From NCBI RefSeq assembly GCF_000716605.1, contig NZ_JNXE01000016.1, positions 186,001 through 250,000 on the forward strand: a stretch of DNA of 64,000 nt. Direction: 5' to 3'. The notes below the pieces were generated by a model. That model did no database searches, was not told where the DNA came from, and was given only the letters and a program-made list of their open reading frames with translations. Shown here in pieces: positions 53,175 through 61,895 of this stretch. Positions within the stretch are counted from its first letter, which is position 1; the number at the start of each line of letters is the position of its first letter. The translations under genes were made by a program, and so were the position numbers. The DNA comes from Streptomyces sp. NRRL F-525 (GTDB taxonomy: Bacteria > Actinomycetota > Actinomycetes > Streptomycetales > Streptomycetaceae).

Positions 53175-54413
53175 ATGAGCCTCACCGGGACCTCGTTCCT
53201 CTACACCGCAGTCGTGCTGACGATCGTCGCCCTCATACTGCCGCTCGTGCTGTGGTCGCGGATGCGCGGCCCCAAGGCCGTTCGCGTGGCGGCACGGGCC
53301 CTGATGCTGCTGTTCGCCCAGGCGACGGCCGTCACCCTGGTGTTCGTCATGGTGAACAACCAGAACAACCTCTACGACAACTGGGCCGACCTCCTCGGCA
53401 CCGGCAACCACGTCCAGCAGGCCGCCAACCTCGGCAAGAACGGCACCGGGAACATCTCGCTGAAACGGTTGCCCAAGGTGAAGCAGGACTTCTCTCCCGC
53501 CGAGGGCCCGGGCATGCGCGCGGCCGGCGGGGTCGAGGTCACCCAGCTCAAGGGCCAGGTCTCCGGTGTCAACGCCGAGGTGTACGTGTGGCTGCCGCCG
53601 CAGTACAAGGAGCCCGCCTACCGGCACCACAAGTTCCCGGTGGTCGAACTGCTGCCGGGCTATCCCGGTTCGGCGAAGGCCTGGTTCGGGTCGCTGCACG
53701 CGAACGAGCAGCTGATGCCGCTGATGAAGAGCGGCCGGGTCGCGCCCTTCATCCTGGTCGCCCCGCGCACCAACCTGCTGGCCGGCGTCGACACGGGCTG
53801 CGCCAACATCACCGGCACGGTCAACGCCGACACCTGGCTGAGCGTCGACGTACCGAAGATGGTCATGGACAACTTCCGCGCGGAGCCCGCCCCTTCGGGC
53901 TGGGCGGTGGCCGGCTACTCGGCCGGCGCGCACTGCGCGGTCAAGCTCGCCGTCGCCCACCCGGACCGCTACCGCGCGGCCGTGGGCATGTCCGGCTACA
54001 ACGACCCGATCGGCGAACGCAATTCACTCGCCGCGGCCAGCCCGGCCCTGCGCGCCGCGAACAACCCGTACCTGCTGCTGAAGGCGAAGAAGACCCCGCC
54101 GCCGATCGCGCTGTACATCTCCGGCGAGTCCGGCGACGGCTACCAGGCGGGCACCGCCCTGGCGTCCGTCGCCGAGGCTCCGACGACCGTGCACGTGGTG
54201 TTCCTGCCGCGCAGCGACGGCGGTCACACGATGGCGCTGTGGCGGCCGCAGGTGAAGGCGGTCTTCCGCTGGCTGACCCTGGAGATGGGCAAGAACCACC
54301 CGCACGCGAAGACCGGATCGGCTACTCCTCACGGACGGTCGACCTCCGGTTCCACGCACGCGGAGCTCGCCAGTGGAACCGCATCGCGAGCAGGCGCAAC
54401 ACGAAAGCGGTGA
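53175..54413 (+). CDS. Membrane-anchored alpha/beta hydrolase (esterase D/mycolyltransferase-like)
   Basis: A 412-residue protein. Two N-terminal helices, FLYTAVVLTIVALILPLVLW and LMLLFAQATAVTLVFVMVNN, anchor it. An extracellular linker leads to an esterase domain: VYVWLPPQYKEPAYRHHKFP, VELLPGYPGSAKAWFGSLHA, the nucleophile elbow GWAVAGYSAGAHCAVKLAVA (G-x-S-x-G, Ser about 245), VGMSGYNDPIGERNSLAAAS and the His in LPRSDGGHTMALWRPQVKAV. This resembles antigen 85/esterase D proteins acting on cell-surface esters. ATG 53175 has GGGGA upstream. The last 30 residues (basic and Ser/Thr-rich) are encoded opposite the end of the TRIC gene. Confidence 0.85.
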   Translation: MSLTGTSFLYTAVVLTIVALILPLVLWSRMRGPKAVRVAARALMLLFAQATAVTLVFVMVNNQNNLYDNWADLLGTGNHVQQAANLGKNGTGNISLKRLPKVKQDFSPAEGPGMRAAGGVEVTQLKGQVSGVNAEVYVWLPPQYKEPAYRHHKFPVVELLPGYPGSAKAWFGSLHANEQLMPLMKSGRVAPFILVAPRTNLLAGVDTGCANITGTVNADTWLSVDVPKMVMDNFRAEPAPSGWAVAGYSAGAHCAVKLAVAHPDRYRAAVGMSGYNDPIGERNSLAAASPALRAANNPYLLLKAKKTPPPIALYISGESGDGYQAGTALASVAEAPTTVHVVFLPRSDGGHTMALWRPQVKAVFRWLTLEMGKNHPHAKTGSATPHGRSTSGSTHAELASGTASRAGATRKR

Positions 54414-54978
54414 CGACCGCGAGCCCGCTGGTGAACGGGCCCAGCACGTCGTAGCGGATGCAGACGGCGACCATGGTGGCGCCGACGATGGCGGGGACCG
54501 CGTACAGGTCGCGGTCCCAACGGAGCAGGGAGGGAGTCTCGTTGGCCAGGACGTCCCGCAGCACACCGCCGCCGACGGCGGACCCGAGACCGAGGGCCAC
54601 CGAGGCGGTCAGGCCGAGCCCGTAGTCGTACGCCTTCACGGTGCCGGTGACGCAGAACAGGCCGAGGCCGGCCGCGTCGAAGACGTTGACGCCGGCCTGG
54701 ATGCGCTCCACGTGCGGATGGAGGAAGAACACGAGGAGCGCGGCGAAGAGCGGGGTGCTGAAGTAGCCCAGGTCCGTGAAGGCGGCCGGGGGTACGGCCC
54801 CGATGATGAGGTCCCGGAAGACCCCCCCGCCCAGCGCGGTGACCTCGGCGAGCACGGCGATGCCGAACACGTCGAAGTTCTTGCGGACGGCCAGCAGCGC
54901 GCCGGAGATGGCGAACACGAAGATGCCGACGAGGTCGAGCGTGTGCTGGACGGAGGGACTGAACAGTTGCTGAAGCAC
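54322..54978 (-). CDS. TRIC-like (UPF0126/YvgT) membrane channel protein
   Basis: A 218-residue protein with about seven helices made of two repeats of a three-helix unit. Repeat 1 contains TLDLVGIFVFAISGALLAVR, and repeat 2 begins VFDAAGLGLFCVTGTVKAYD. The matching motifs are ALGGGVFRDLIIG and AVGGGVLRDVLAN, each with the G-G-G-x-x-R-D core. These are prokaryotic relatives of trimeric intracellular cation (TRIC) channels. The GTG start is at 54978; the 3' end overlaps the convergent esterase gene by 92 bases. Confidence 0.9.
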   Translation of the reverse strand: MLQQLFSPSVQHTLDLVGIFVFAISGALLAVRKNFDVFGIAVLAEVTALGGGVFRDLIIGAVPPAAFTDLGYFSTPLFAALLVFFLHPHVERIQAGVNVFDAAGLGLFCVTGTVKAYDYGLGLTASVALGLGSAVGGGVLRDVLANETPSLLRWDRDLYAVPAIVGATMVAVCIRYDVLGPFTSGLAVVTAFVLRLLAMRFHWRAPRAWNRRSTVREE

Positions 54979-55024
54979 CCCACATTCTTACCTACAGAAG
55001 GGTGCCTCCCTTTCAAAGCAAGGG

Positions 55025-56416
55025 TTACAGGGTCGGTTTCCCTGGCGTGAACAGCCAGGTCTGGAACAGGTCGTCGAGCTGTTGCCCGCTGATCTTCTCG
55101 GCAAGCTTGATGAACCCGGCCGTGTCGCCGTTGCCGTAGCGGTGGAGCTTGGTCCACGCGGGGAGCAGCTTGAAGAACGCGGTGTCGCCGATGCGTTCGC
55201 GGAGCATCTGGAGGGTCATCGCGCCGCGCTGGTAGACGGCCGAGGCGAACATGGTGTCCCGCTGCGGGTCCGCCACGACGGTCTGCCAGAAGGCGTTGTC
55301 GGCGGGGCGGGAGTTGTAGCCGGCCAGGAACGAGTCGTGCGCGGTGCGGGTGCCCTGGTGCTCGGCCCACAGCCACTGGGCGTAGGTCGCGAAGCCCTCG
55401 TTGAGCCAGATGTCCTTCCAGTGCGCGACCGACACGGAGTCGCCGAACCACTGGTGGGCCAGCTCGTGCACGATCGTCGTCTCGTTGCGCACGGCCGAGT
55501 AGGCGGGCTTGCTCTGCACCTCCAGCGAGAACCCGGCCTCCGGCATGTCGTCGACGATCGCGCCGGTCTCCTCGAAGGGGTACGGCCCGAAGAGCTGCGA
55601 CCAGTAGTCGGTGGCGGCGGCCGTCACGGCGTACACGTCGACGCTGTTGCTGTTGGCGAGGACGGGGTCGATGGCGACGTAGATCGGGATGCCGCCTGGG
55701 GTCTTGCCGGTCTTGACGTCGAACTTCCCGATGGTGGCGGTCGCGAGATAGGTCGCCATGGGCTTGCTCTCGCGCCAGTGGGTGTACGTCGAGTCGCCCT
55801 TGCTGTACGTCGAGACGAGCCGGCCGTTGGAGACTCCGGTGAGGCCCTTGGGGGCCTTGATGCGGATGTCGTAGGTGGCCTTGTCGGAGGGGTGGTCGCT
55901 GGACGGGAACCAGGTGGAGGCGGCGTTGGGTTCGCAGGCGACGAAGACTCCGTCGGGGGTCTTCATCCAGCCGTAGTCGGAGCCGAACACGATGGGCCCG
56001 TTGAGGGGTTCGGGGACACCGCCGTAGGTGACGGCGACCGTGAAGTCCCTGCCCTTGCGGAGGAAGTCCCGCGGGGTGATGCGCAGTTCGTCGCCGGTGC
56101 GGGTGAACTGGGCCCGTCTTCCGTTCACTTGGACCTGCGTGACCTCCAGCTTCTGGAGGTCCAGGTCGAAGGAGGAGAGGTTCTGGGTGGCGCGTGCCGT
56201 GAGTGTCGTACGGCCGTCGAGGCGGTCGGTGTCCGGGTTGTAGGCGACATCGAGGGCGTAGTGCCGGGCGTCGAAGCCGCCGTTGCCCAGTTGCGGGAAG
56301 TAGGGGTCACCGATGCCGTCGGCGCCGGGGGTGGGGGCGGAGGAAGCGGCGATGACAAGAAAAGAGGCCGCCGCTGTCGCGAGGGCCCCCAGACGTGCCG
56401 AACGGGAGAGTGCCAT
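55025..56416 (-). CDS. Secreted M1-family zinc metallopeptidase
   Basis: A 463-residue exported aminopeptidase-type enzyme. The signal peptide ends around ASSAPTPGADG. An N-terminal beta domain starts ARHYALDVAYNPDTDRLDGR. The catalytic region has TTIVHELAHQWFGDSVSVAH, then DIWLNEGFATYAQWLWAEHQ: HExxH with Glu 18 residues later completes the zinc site. The usual GAMEN substrate motif is replaced by MPEAGFSLEVQSKPAY, as in related Streptomyces members. It ends soon after the catalytic domain and lacks the large C-terminal domain of APN-type enzymes. ATG 56416 has AAGGGACG nine bases upstream. An inverted repeat, ACATGAC/GTCATGT, lies above. Confidence 0.9.
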   Translation of the reverse strand: MALSRSARLGALATAAASFLVIAASSAPTPGADGIGDPYFPQLGNGGFDARHYALDVAYNPDTDRLDGRTTLTARATQNLSSFDLDLQKLEVTQVQVNGRRAQFTRTGDELRITPRDFLRKGRDFTVAVTYGGVPEPLNGPIVFGSDYGWMKTPDGVFVACEPNAASTWFPSSDHPSDKATYDIRIKAPKGLTGVSNGRLVSTYSKGDSTYTHWRESKPMATYLATATIGKFDVKTGKTPGGIPIYVAIDPVLANSNSVDVYAVTAAATDYWSQLFGPYPFEETGAIVDDMPEAGFSLEVQSKPAYSAVRNETTIVHELAHQWFGDSVSVAHWKDIWLNEGFATYAQWLWAEHQGTRTAHDSFLAGYNSRPADNAFWQTVVADPQRDTMFASAVYQRGAMTLQMLRERIGDTAFFKLLPAWTKLHRYGNGDTAGFIKLAEKISGQQLDDLFQTWLFTPGKPTL

Positions 56417-56487
56417 GAGTCGTCCCTTCGGGTGCGTTTCCGATCAGACGGACGCGCTCGACTCTGCACTCTCCCGTTTCGCCATGA

Positions 56488-56512
56488 ACATGACTTTACC
56501 AACTCGTCATGT
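56488..56512. promoter_or_regulatory. Inverted repeat upstream of the M1 peptidase gene
   Basis: ACATGAC (56488-56494) and GTCATGT (56506-56512) are perfect 7-bp arms around 11 bases containing TTTACCAACTC. It lies ~75 bases upstream of the peptidase ATG, 2 bases from the oppF stop. Its position and size fit a repressor or activator site. Confidence 0.45.
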
Positions 56513-56513
56513 G

Positions 56514-57908
56514 CTACTTGGCAGTTGACTCCTGATCGCCGGATTCCGCTTCGGGAGAAGCGGGGGCCGGGGCCTCGGGGGTCTCCTCGGAGGTGGCCGG
56601 GGCTTCGGCGGCGGGCGCCTCCGCAGCGGCTTCCTCCGTGTCGGCCACGGATTCGGCGGCAGCCGGCTCCGCGACGACAGGCGCCGTCGGCTCCGCCGGC
56701 TTCTCGGTCGCGGCGGGCGCAGCCACCTCCGCCGCCTCGGTCACAGCCGCGACCTCGGCTTCCGGTTCGGGCTCCGCCGACTTCTCCAGGACCGCCGCGC
56801 CCACCAGCTCCACCGCTTCCTTCGCGGCGCTCAGCAGGACCGTGTCCTGCGGGGCCTGGTCCGCGAAGTTCTCCGGGTGGTGGCAGGCGACCTGCTGGCC
56901 GGGCCGGAGCTCGATCAGCTGGGGCTCCGCCGTCCGGCAGATCTCCGTGGCCTTCCAGCAGCGCGTGTGGAAACGGCAGCCGCTGGGCGGGGAGATCGGC
57001 GAGGGGACGTCGCCCTTGAGCAGGATGCGCTCGCTCTTGGCGCCCCGGCGCTTGGGGTCCGGCACCGGCACGGCCGACATCAGGGCCTTGGTGTACGGGT
57101 GCATCGGCGACTCGTACAGCTTGGTGCTGTCGGCGAGTTCGACGATCTTGCCGAGGTACATCACCGCGACGCGGTCCGAGACATGGCGGACGACGGAGAG
57201 GTCGTGCGCGATGATCACGTACGTCAGGCCGAGCTCCGTCTGGAGGTCGTCCATGAGGTTGACGACCTGCGCCTGGATCGACACGTCGAGCGCCGAGACC
57301 GGCTCGTCCGCCACCACGAGCTTGGGCTTGAGGGCGAGCGCGCGGGCGATGCCGATGCGCTGGCGCTGGCCGCCGGAGAACTCGTGCGGGTAGCGGTTGA
57401 AGTGCTCGGGGCTCAGACCCACCAGCTCCAGCAGGCGCTGGACCTCCTTGCGCACCCCGCCCTCGGGCTCCACGCCCTGGAGCCGGAACGGCGCCGAGAC
57501 GATCGAGCCGATGGTGTGCCGGGGGTTCAGGGAGCCGTACGGGTCCTGGAAGATCATCTGGATGTCCCGGCGCAGCGGACGCATGCCCGCCGCGTTCAGG
57601 GTCGTGATGTCCTGGCCCTCGAAGTGGATCGAGCCGCCCGTCGGGTCCTGGAGCCGGGTGATGACCCGGCCCATGGTCGACTTGCCGCAGCCCGACTCGC
57701 CGACGACGCCCAGGGTCTCGCCCTTGCGCACCTCGAAGTCGATGCCGTCGACGGCCTTCACCGCGGCGACCTGGCGCTGCAGGATCCCCTTCTTGATGGG
57801 GAAGTGCTTCTTCAGGCCCTCGACCTTGAGCAGCACCTCACGGTCCCCCGAGGAGGCCGCCTGCTCCGGTACGACCGCGGTGGCGGCCTGTTTGTTCGTA
57901 TCGCTCAC
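56514..57908 (-). CDS. Oligopeptide ABC transporter ATP-binding protein (OppF/DppF-like) with long C-terminal tail
   Basis: A 464-residue cytoplasmic ATPase. Walker A is [20 protein letters not shown] (about 63-82), signature [20 protein letters not shown], and Walker [21 protein letters not shown]. The Opp-type C-terminal segment [20 protein letters not shown] follows. After about residue 365 there is a ~100-residue Ala/Glu/Pro-rich, low-complexity tail ([20 protein letters not shown] onward) that normal OppF proteins lack. The GTG start at 57908 overlaps the oppD stop in a GTGA. It is the last gene of the opp operon. Confidence 0.93.
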   Translation of the reverse strand: MSDTNKQAATAVVPEQAASSGDREVLLKVEGLKKHFPIKKGILQRQVAAVKAVDGIDFEVRKGETLGVVGESGCGKSTMGRVITRLQDPTGGSIHFEGQDITTLNAAGMRPLRRDIQMIFQDPYGSLNPRHTIGSIVSAPFRLQGVEPEGGVRKEVQRLLELVGLSPEHFNRYPHEFSGGQRQRIGIARALALKPKLVVADEPVSALDVSIQAQVVNLMDDLQTELGLTYVIIAHDLSVVRHVSDRVAVMYLGKIVELADSTKLYESPMHPYTKALMSAVPVPDPKRRGAKSERILLKGDVPSPISPPSGCRFHTRCWKATEICRTAEPQLIELRPGQQVACHHPENFADQAPQDTVLLSAAKEAVELVGAAVLEKSAEPEPEAEVAAVTEAAEVAAPAATEKPAEPTAPVVAEPAAAESVADTEEAAAEAPAAEAPATSEETPEAPAPASPEAESGDQESTAK

Positions 57909-59011
57909 AGCTTCGGCGCAATCTCTTCGGTCCAGATCCGCGTACGGTCCTCAGCCGGGAGGTGACAGGCGGACCAGTGCCCGCCGGGAACCAGCTCCAG
58001 CTCGGGGCGCACGGTTCGCGTGACGTCGCCCTTGGGGATGTCCGCGTACGGGCAGCGCGGGTGGAAGGCGCAGCCCGAGGGGACGTTGATGAGGCTCGGC
58101 GGCTGGCCCTTGACCGGGATGAGCCGCTCCGAGGTCTCCCGGTCGATGCGCGGCATCGAGCCCAACAGGCCCCAGGTGTACGGGTGTTGCGGCTTCTCGA
58201 AGATCTCGTCGACGGGACCGCGCTCCACGCACCGGCCGCCGTACATGACCAGGACGTCGTCGGCGATCTCGGCGACGACACCGAGGTCGTGGGTGATCAG
58301 GACGACCGCGGAGCCGAACTCCTTCTGCAGATCCCGGATGAGGTCGAGGATCTGCGCCTGGACGGTGACGTCCAGGGCGGTCGTCGGCTCGTCCGCGATG
58401 AGCAGTTCGGGGTTGTTGACCAGGGCCATCGCGATCATCGCGCGCTGCCGCATACCGCCGGAGAACTCGTGCGGGTAGCCGTCGACGCGCTTGGCCGGCT
58501 CGGGGATGCCGACCCGGTCGAGCATCTCGATCGCGCGGGTGCGGGCGACCTTCTTGCTGACGTCGTTGTGCACCCGGTACGCCTCGACGATCTGGTCGCC
58601 GATCTTGTAGTACGGGTGCATCGCGGACAGCGGGTCCTGGAAGATCATGGACATCTGCTGACCGCGGAGCTTGCGCACGTCGTCCGGCGAGGCGTTGACC
58701 AGCTCCTGGCCGTCGAGCCAGATCTCGCCGGTCATCCGCACGTTCTTGCCGCGCGGGCCGAGCCGGTGCAGACCCATGATCGCCAGCGAGGTGACGGACT
58801 TGCCGGAGCCCGACTCGCCCACGATGGAGAGGGTCTTGCCCTTCTCCAGCGAGAAGCTGAGCCCGTCGACCGACTTGACCACGCCGTCGTCGGTCGGGAA
58901 GTGCACCTTGAGGTCGCGGACCTCCAGGAACGAACTCGGGGCTTTGCCGGGCGAGTTGACGGGCTCGCCCACTGCGGCGCCAGTCGCAGACAGGGGATCA
59001 AGGTCGGTCAC
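57905..59011 (-). CDS. Oligopeptide ABC transporter ATP-binding protein (OppD/DppD-like)
   Basis: A 368-residue ATPase. Walker A lies in [20 protein letters not shown] (about 62-81). The signature is [20 protein letters not shown] and Walker B is [20 protein letters not shown]. The Cys-rich C-terminal tail [20 protein letters not shown] is the oligopeptide-transporter motif. I chose GTG 59011 ([20 protein letters not shown]) because it overlaps the permease stop in GTGA; the open frame extends far upstream in antisense-like sequence that is not coding. It pairs with the downstream OppF-type subunit to power the transporter. Confidence 0.93.
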   Translation of the reverse strand: MTDLDPLSATGAAVGEPVNSPGKAPSSFLEVRDLKVHFPTDDGVVKSVDGLSFSLEKGKTLSIVGESGSGKSVTSLAIMGLHRLGPRGKNVRMTGEIWLDGQELVNASPDDVRKLRGQQMSMIFQDPLSAMHPYYKIGDQIVEAYRVHNDVSKKVARTRAIEMLDRVGIPEPAKRVDGYPHEFSGGMRQRAMIAMALVNNPELLIADEPTTALDVTVQAQILDLIRDLQKEFGSAVVLITHDLGVVAEIADDVLVMYGGRCVERGPVDEIFEKPQHPYTWGLLGSMPRIDRETSERLIPVKGQPPSLINVPSGCAFHPRCPYADIPKGDVTRTVRPELELVPGGHWSACHLPAEDRTRIWTEEIAPKL

Positions 59012-60015
59012 GAGAGCCTCACCCGCGGGTCGGCGGCGGCGTACAACAGGTCCACCAGGAGATTTGCGATCACTACGAAGAACGCTGCGAGCAGGGTCAC
59101 GCCGAGGATCGGGGGCAGGTCGTTGCTCTCGATCGACTGCACCGCGTACTGGCCGATGCCGTGCAGGGAGAACACCGACTCGGTGATCAGAGCGCCGCCG
59201 AGCAGCAGACCGAGGTCCATGCCGAAGACGGTGATGATCGGCGTCAGGGCGGCCCGCAGACCGTGCTTGACGACGACGTTGCGTTCCCGCAGGCCCTTGG
59301 CGCGGGCCGTGCGGATGAAGTCCTCGTTCATCGTCTCCAGCATGCCCGAGCGGGTGAGCCGCGCGTAGATGGCGGAGTAGAGGAGCGCGAGCGAACACCA
59401 CGCCGGGAAGAGGGTGTTGGCCCACTGCGCCGGGTTCTCGGTGAACGGGACGTAGGTGCGGCCGAAGATCGGCCACTGGTACGTGAAGAGCAGGATGGCC
59501 AGGTTGCCCGTGAAGAACATGGGCAGCGAGACACCCGCGAGCGCCACGCCCATGAAGGCGCGGTCGAAGAACGACCGCGGCTTGAGCGCGGAGATCACAC
59601 CGACCGTGACACCGGACAGCAGCCAGAGCACGGCGGCGCCGGAGGCCAGCGAGATGGTGACCGGAAGGCGGGAGGTGAGCTGCGGCCAGACCTCGACGTG
59701 GTCCTTGAAGGAGTAGCCGAAGCAGGGCGCGTCGCAGTGCACCGTGGTGGGGCCGAGGTTGTAGGTGGCGCCCGCCACGATCCCCTTGATGAAGTGCCAG
59801 TACTGCAGGTAAAGGGGCTGGTCCAGACCGAGGTTGTGCTTGACCGCGGCGATGTCCGCCGCGGACGGGCTCTTCCCGATGTACTGCTGGGCCAGCTGGT
59901 CCGCGGTCTGGCCGGCGAGCCGTGGCAGCAGGAAGAAGATGCCGAAGGTGACCGCGGAGACGACCAGCAGCAGGATCACCGCTGCGACCGTCCGACGGAG
60001 AATGTACGAGATCAC
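59008..60015 (-). CDS. Oligopeptide ABC transporter permease (OppB/DppB-like)
   Basis: A 335-residue inner-membrane permease. TM1 is ILRRTVAAVILLLVVSAVTF, and the loop has GLDQPLYLQYWHFIKGIVAG. The binding-protein-dependent transport signature is ARAKGLRERNVVVKHGLRAA (EAA-type loop, about 245-264). LGVTLLAAFFVVIANLLVDL and [11 protein letters not shown] close it. A periplasmic loop carries a Cys pair (VHCDAPCFGYS), a variant seen in actinobacterial OppB. The GTG start at 60015 follows a hairpin that separates it from the binding-protein gene. Confidence 0.93.
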   Translation of the reverse strand: MISYILRRTVAAVILLLVVSAVTFGIFFLLPRLAGQTADQLAQQYIGKSPSAADIAAVKHNLGLDQPLYLQYWHFIKGIVAGATYNLGPTTVHCDAPCFGYSFKDHVEVWPQLTSRLPVTISLASGAAVLWLLSGVTVGVISALKPRSFFDRAFMGVALAGVSLPMFFTGNLAILLFTYQWPIFGRTYVPFTENPAQWANTLFPAWCSLALLYSAIYARLTRSGMLETMNEDFIRTARAKGLRERNVVVKHGLRAALTPIITVFGMDLGLLLGGALITESVFSLHGIGQYAVQSIESNDLPPILGVTLLAAFFVVIANLLVDLLYAAADPRVRLS

Positions 60016-60028
60016 GGGGATCGGCGCT

Positions 60029-60060
60029 GGTGCCCGCGGGCCGCAAAGCCCGCGGGCACC
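60029..60060. other. Intercistronic hairpin between the binding protein and oppB
   Basis: A perfect 13-bp stem, GGTGCCCGCGGGC (60029-60041) with GCCCGCGGGCACC (60048-60060), and a 6-base loop. It lies 30 bases after the binding-protein stop and 13 bases before the oppB start. No T run follows. Hairpins in this place in ABC-transporter operons commonly stabilise the abundant binding-protein mRNA and reduce read-through. Confidence 0.7.
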
Positions 60061-60090
60061 AATGCCTTCACCTGCCTTCCGGGGCTACGA

Positions 60091-61842
60091 CTACTTCGTG
60101 GTGCCGATGTTGAGGTAGTCGTACTGGCCGCTGAAGGCCGCCGTCGACACCAGGTTGCTGTAGTTCGCCGGACGGGCCAGCAGAACCTTGAAGTAGGTCA
60201 GCGGAACGAGGGCCGCATCGCTCATGGTCTGCTTGTCGATCTGGGCGTACATGCTGTTGCGGGTCGCGACGTCCTCGGTGCCGATGGCCTTGGCGAGGAG
60301 GTTGTTGACCGTCTTGTTGTTGTACTGCGACAGGTTGGTGTTACCCGAGGCACCGATCGCCTCACCGTTCAGGATCTGCTGCTCGAAGCCGTAGCCGGAG
60401 GGCCAGTCGGCACCCCACTGCATCATGATCAGGCCGATGTTCTGCTGCTCGGTGAACTTCGGGACACCCGCGTAGTCGGTGAAGTACTTGCCCGACGGGT
60501 ACTGCTTCAGGCTGGCGTTGATGCCGACGGCCTTCAGCGAGTTGATGATCGCGGTGGCCGCGGAGATCTCCTGCGGACGGTCGCTGCGGGCCGACAGGTT
60601 CGTCGAGATCGACGTCTTGCCGCAGGCCTTCAGCTGCTCCTTGGCCTTGGCGACGTCACCCTTGTTGCCGGTGGTGGCGTACTGGTCGGTCTTCTCGTAG
60701 CCGGTGATGTCCGGCGGCAGGACGGTGGTGGCGATCTCACCGCGGATCGGGCCGCCCTCGGCGGTCTGCACGGAGACCTTGTCGATGGCGTACTCGACGG
60801 CCTTGCGGCAGGCCACGTTGTCGAACGGCTTCACCTTGGTGTTGATCGCCATGTAGACGAGACGGCCACCGAAGGTGTTGTCCGTGCCGGCCTTCTTGTC
60901 GGCCGAGGTCAGCAGCTGCGCCTGGGTCGCGGCCTGGACACCCGTACCGCCCATGTCGATCGCGTTGCCCGCGAGGACGTCCTTGTCGATCGTGTCGGCG
61001 TTGACCTTCAGGTTCACGACGATCTTGTCCGGGTACTGCTTGCGCAGCGGGTCCGTCGCCGCGTTCCAGTTCTTGTTGCGCACGAGGACGGCCTGCTTGC
61101 CGTCCTGGTAGCTCTGGAACTGGTACGAGCCGGAGGACACGATGTTCTTGACGTAGTCGACGCCGGTGTCCTTCGCCTGCGGCACCGGAGCCGTCTGCGG
61201 CGCCGCGACCAGGTAGTCGAACTCCTGGAAGGCCGTGTTCAGGTGGAAGACGATCGTGGTGTCGTCGGGCGTCGCGATGGACTTGAGGCCCTCGGCGCTC
61301 TTGTCCTTGTACGGGCCCTTGTAGTCCTTGCCGCCGACCAGGAACTGCTGGAAGTAGTTCGGGCCGAGGGAGAGCACGTCACGCGCGAAGTTCGAACGCT
61401 CCACGGCGTACTTGACGTCCTTGGACGTGATCGCCGTGCCGTCCTGGTACTTCAGGCCCGAACGCAGCTTGTACGTCCAGGTCTTGCCGCCGTCGCTGGA
61501 GACACCCTTGCTCGCGGCGAGGTCCGGGACCAGGGTGTTCCCCTTGGAACCGGGGCCGGGCTCGAACGTCATCAGCGGACGGGCGTACAGCCGGCTGAAG
61601 TTGTACATGTACGCGTAGTACGTGTTGCCCGGGTCGAACGAGTCCGGAACGTCGGACAGTTCGTAGGTGACCGTCCCGCCCTTGTGGGTAGAGGCGTTGA
61701 CGACGTCCTTGGTCGCTGCGTTGGCCCCAGCCGCCTTGGTACCACCGTTGTCACTCTTACTGTCATCGGCCTTGCTGCAACCTGCCATGAGCAGTGTCGC
61801 GGAGCCGATGGCCGCAACTGCGGCCAGCGCTGACCTTCGCAT
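60091..61842 (-). CDS. Oligopeptide-binding lipoprotein (OppA/DppA-like, SBP_bac_5)
   Basis: A 583-residue solute-binding lipoprotein. The signal MRRSALAAVAAIGSATLLMA ends at AGC, a lipobox, so the Cys is lipidated. The mature part starts KADDSKSDNGGTKAAGANAA. The family signature is LVPDLAASKGVSSDGGKTWT then YKLRSGLKYQDGTAITSKDV (about 106-145). Later features include LARPANYSNLVSTAAFSGQY and DYLNIGTTK at the end. It delivers peptides to the B/C permeases. ATG 61842 has GGAGGAAG upstream. It is second in the operon, after the C-type permease. Confidence 0.95.
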   Translation of the reverse strand: MRRSALAAVAAIGSATLLMAGCSKADDSKSDNGGTKAAGANAATKDVVNASTHKGGTVTYELSDVPDSFDPGNTYYAYMYNFSRLYARPLMTFEPGPGSKGNTLVPDLAASKGVSSDGGKTWTYKLRSGLKYQDGTAITSKDVKYAVERSNFARDVLSLGPNYFQQFLVGGKDYKGPYKDKSAEGLKSIATPDDTTIVFHLNTAFQEFDYLVAAPQTAPVPQAKDTGVDYVKNIVSSGSYQFQSYQDGKQAVLVRNKNWNAATDPLRKQYPDKIVVNLKVNADTIDKDVLAGNAIDMGGTGVQAATQAQLLTSADKKAGTDNTFGGRLVYMAINTKVKPFDNVACRKAVEYAIDKVSVQTAEGGPIRGEIATTVLPPDITGYEKTDQYATTGNKGDVAKAKEQLKACGKTSISTNLSARSDRPQEISAATAIINSLKAVGINASLKQYPSGKYFTDYAGVPKFTEQQNIGLIMMQWGADWPSGYGFEQQILNGEAIGASGNTNLSQYNNKTVNNLLAKAIGTEDVATRNSMYAQIDKQTMSDAALVPLTYFKVLLARPANYSNLVSTAAFSGQYDYLNIGTTK

Positions 61843-61895
61843 GATGGTCTGCTTCCTCCATTGTCGGAAACTTGATGGACTCTCGGGTGCGGGCC

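Noticed and set aside
57905..60046. OppD extended to a 713-codon frame
   Set aside because: The extra N-terminal 345 codons are out of frame with the oppB protein and have no motif. The GTG at 59011 with its GTGA overlap is the sensible start.
59161..61833. An 890-codon open frame opposite the opp genes
   Set aside because: Same reason; the opp genes on the other strand have full domains and translational coupling.
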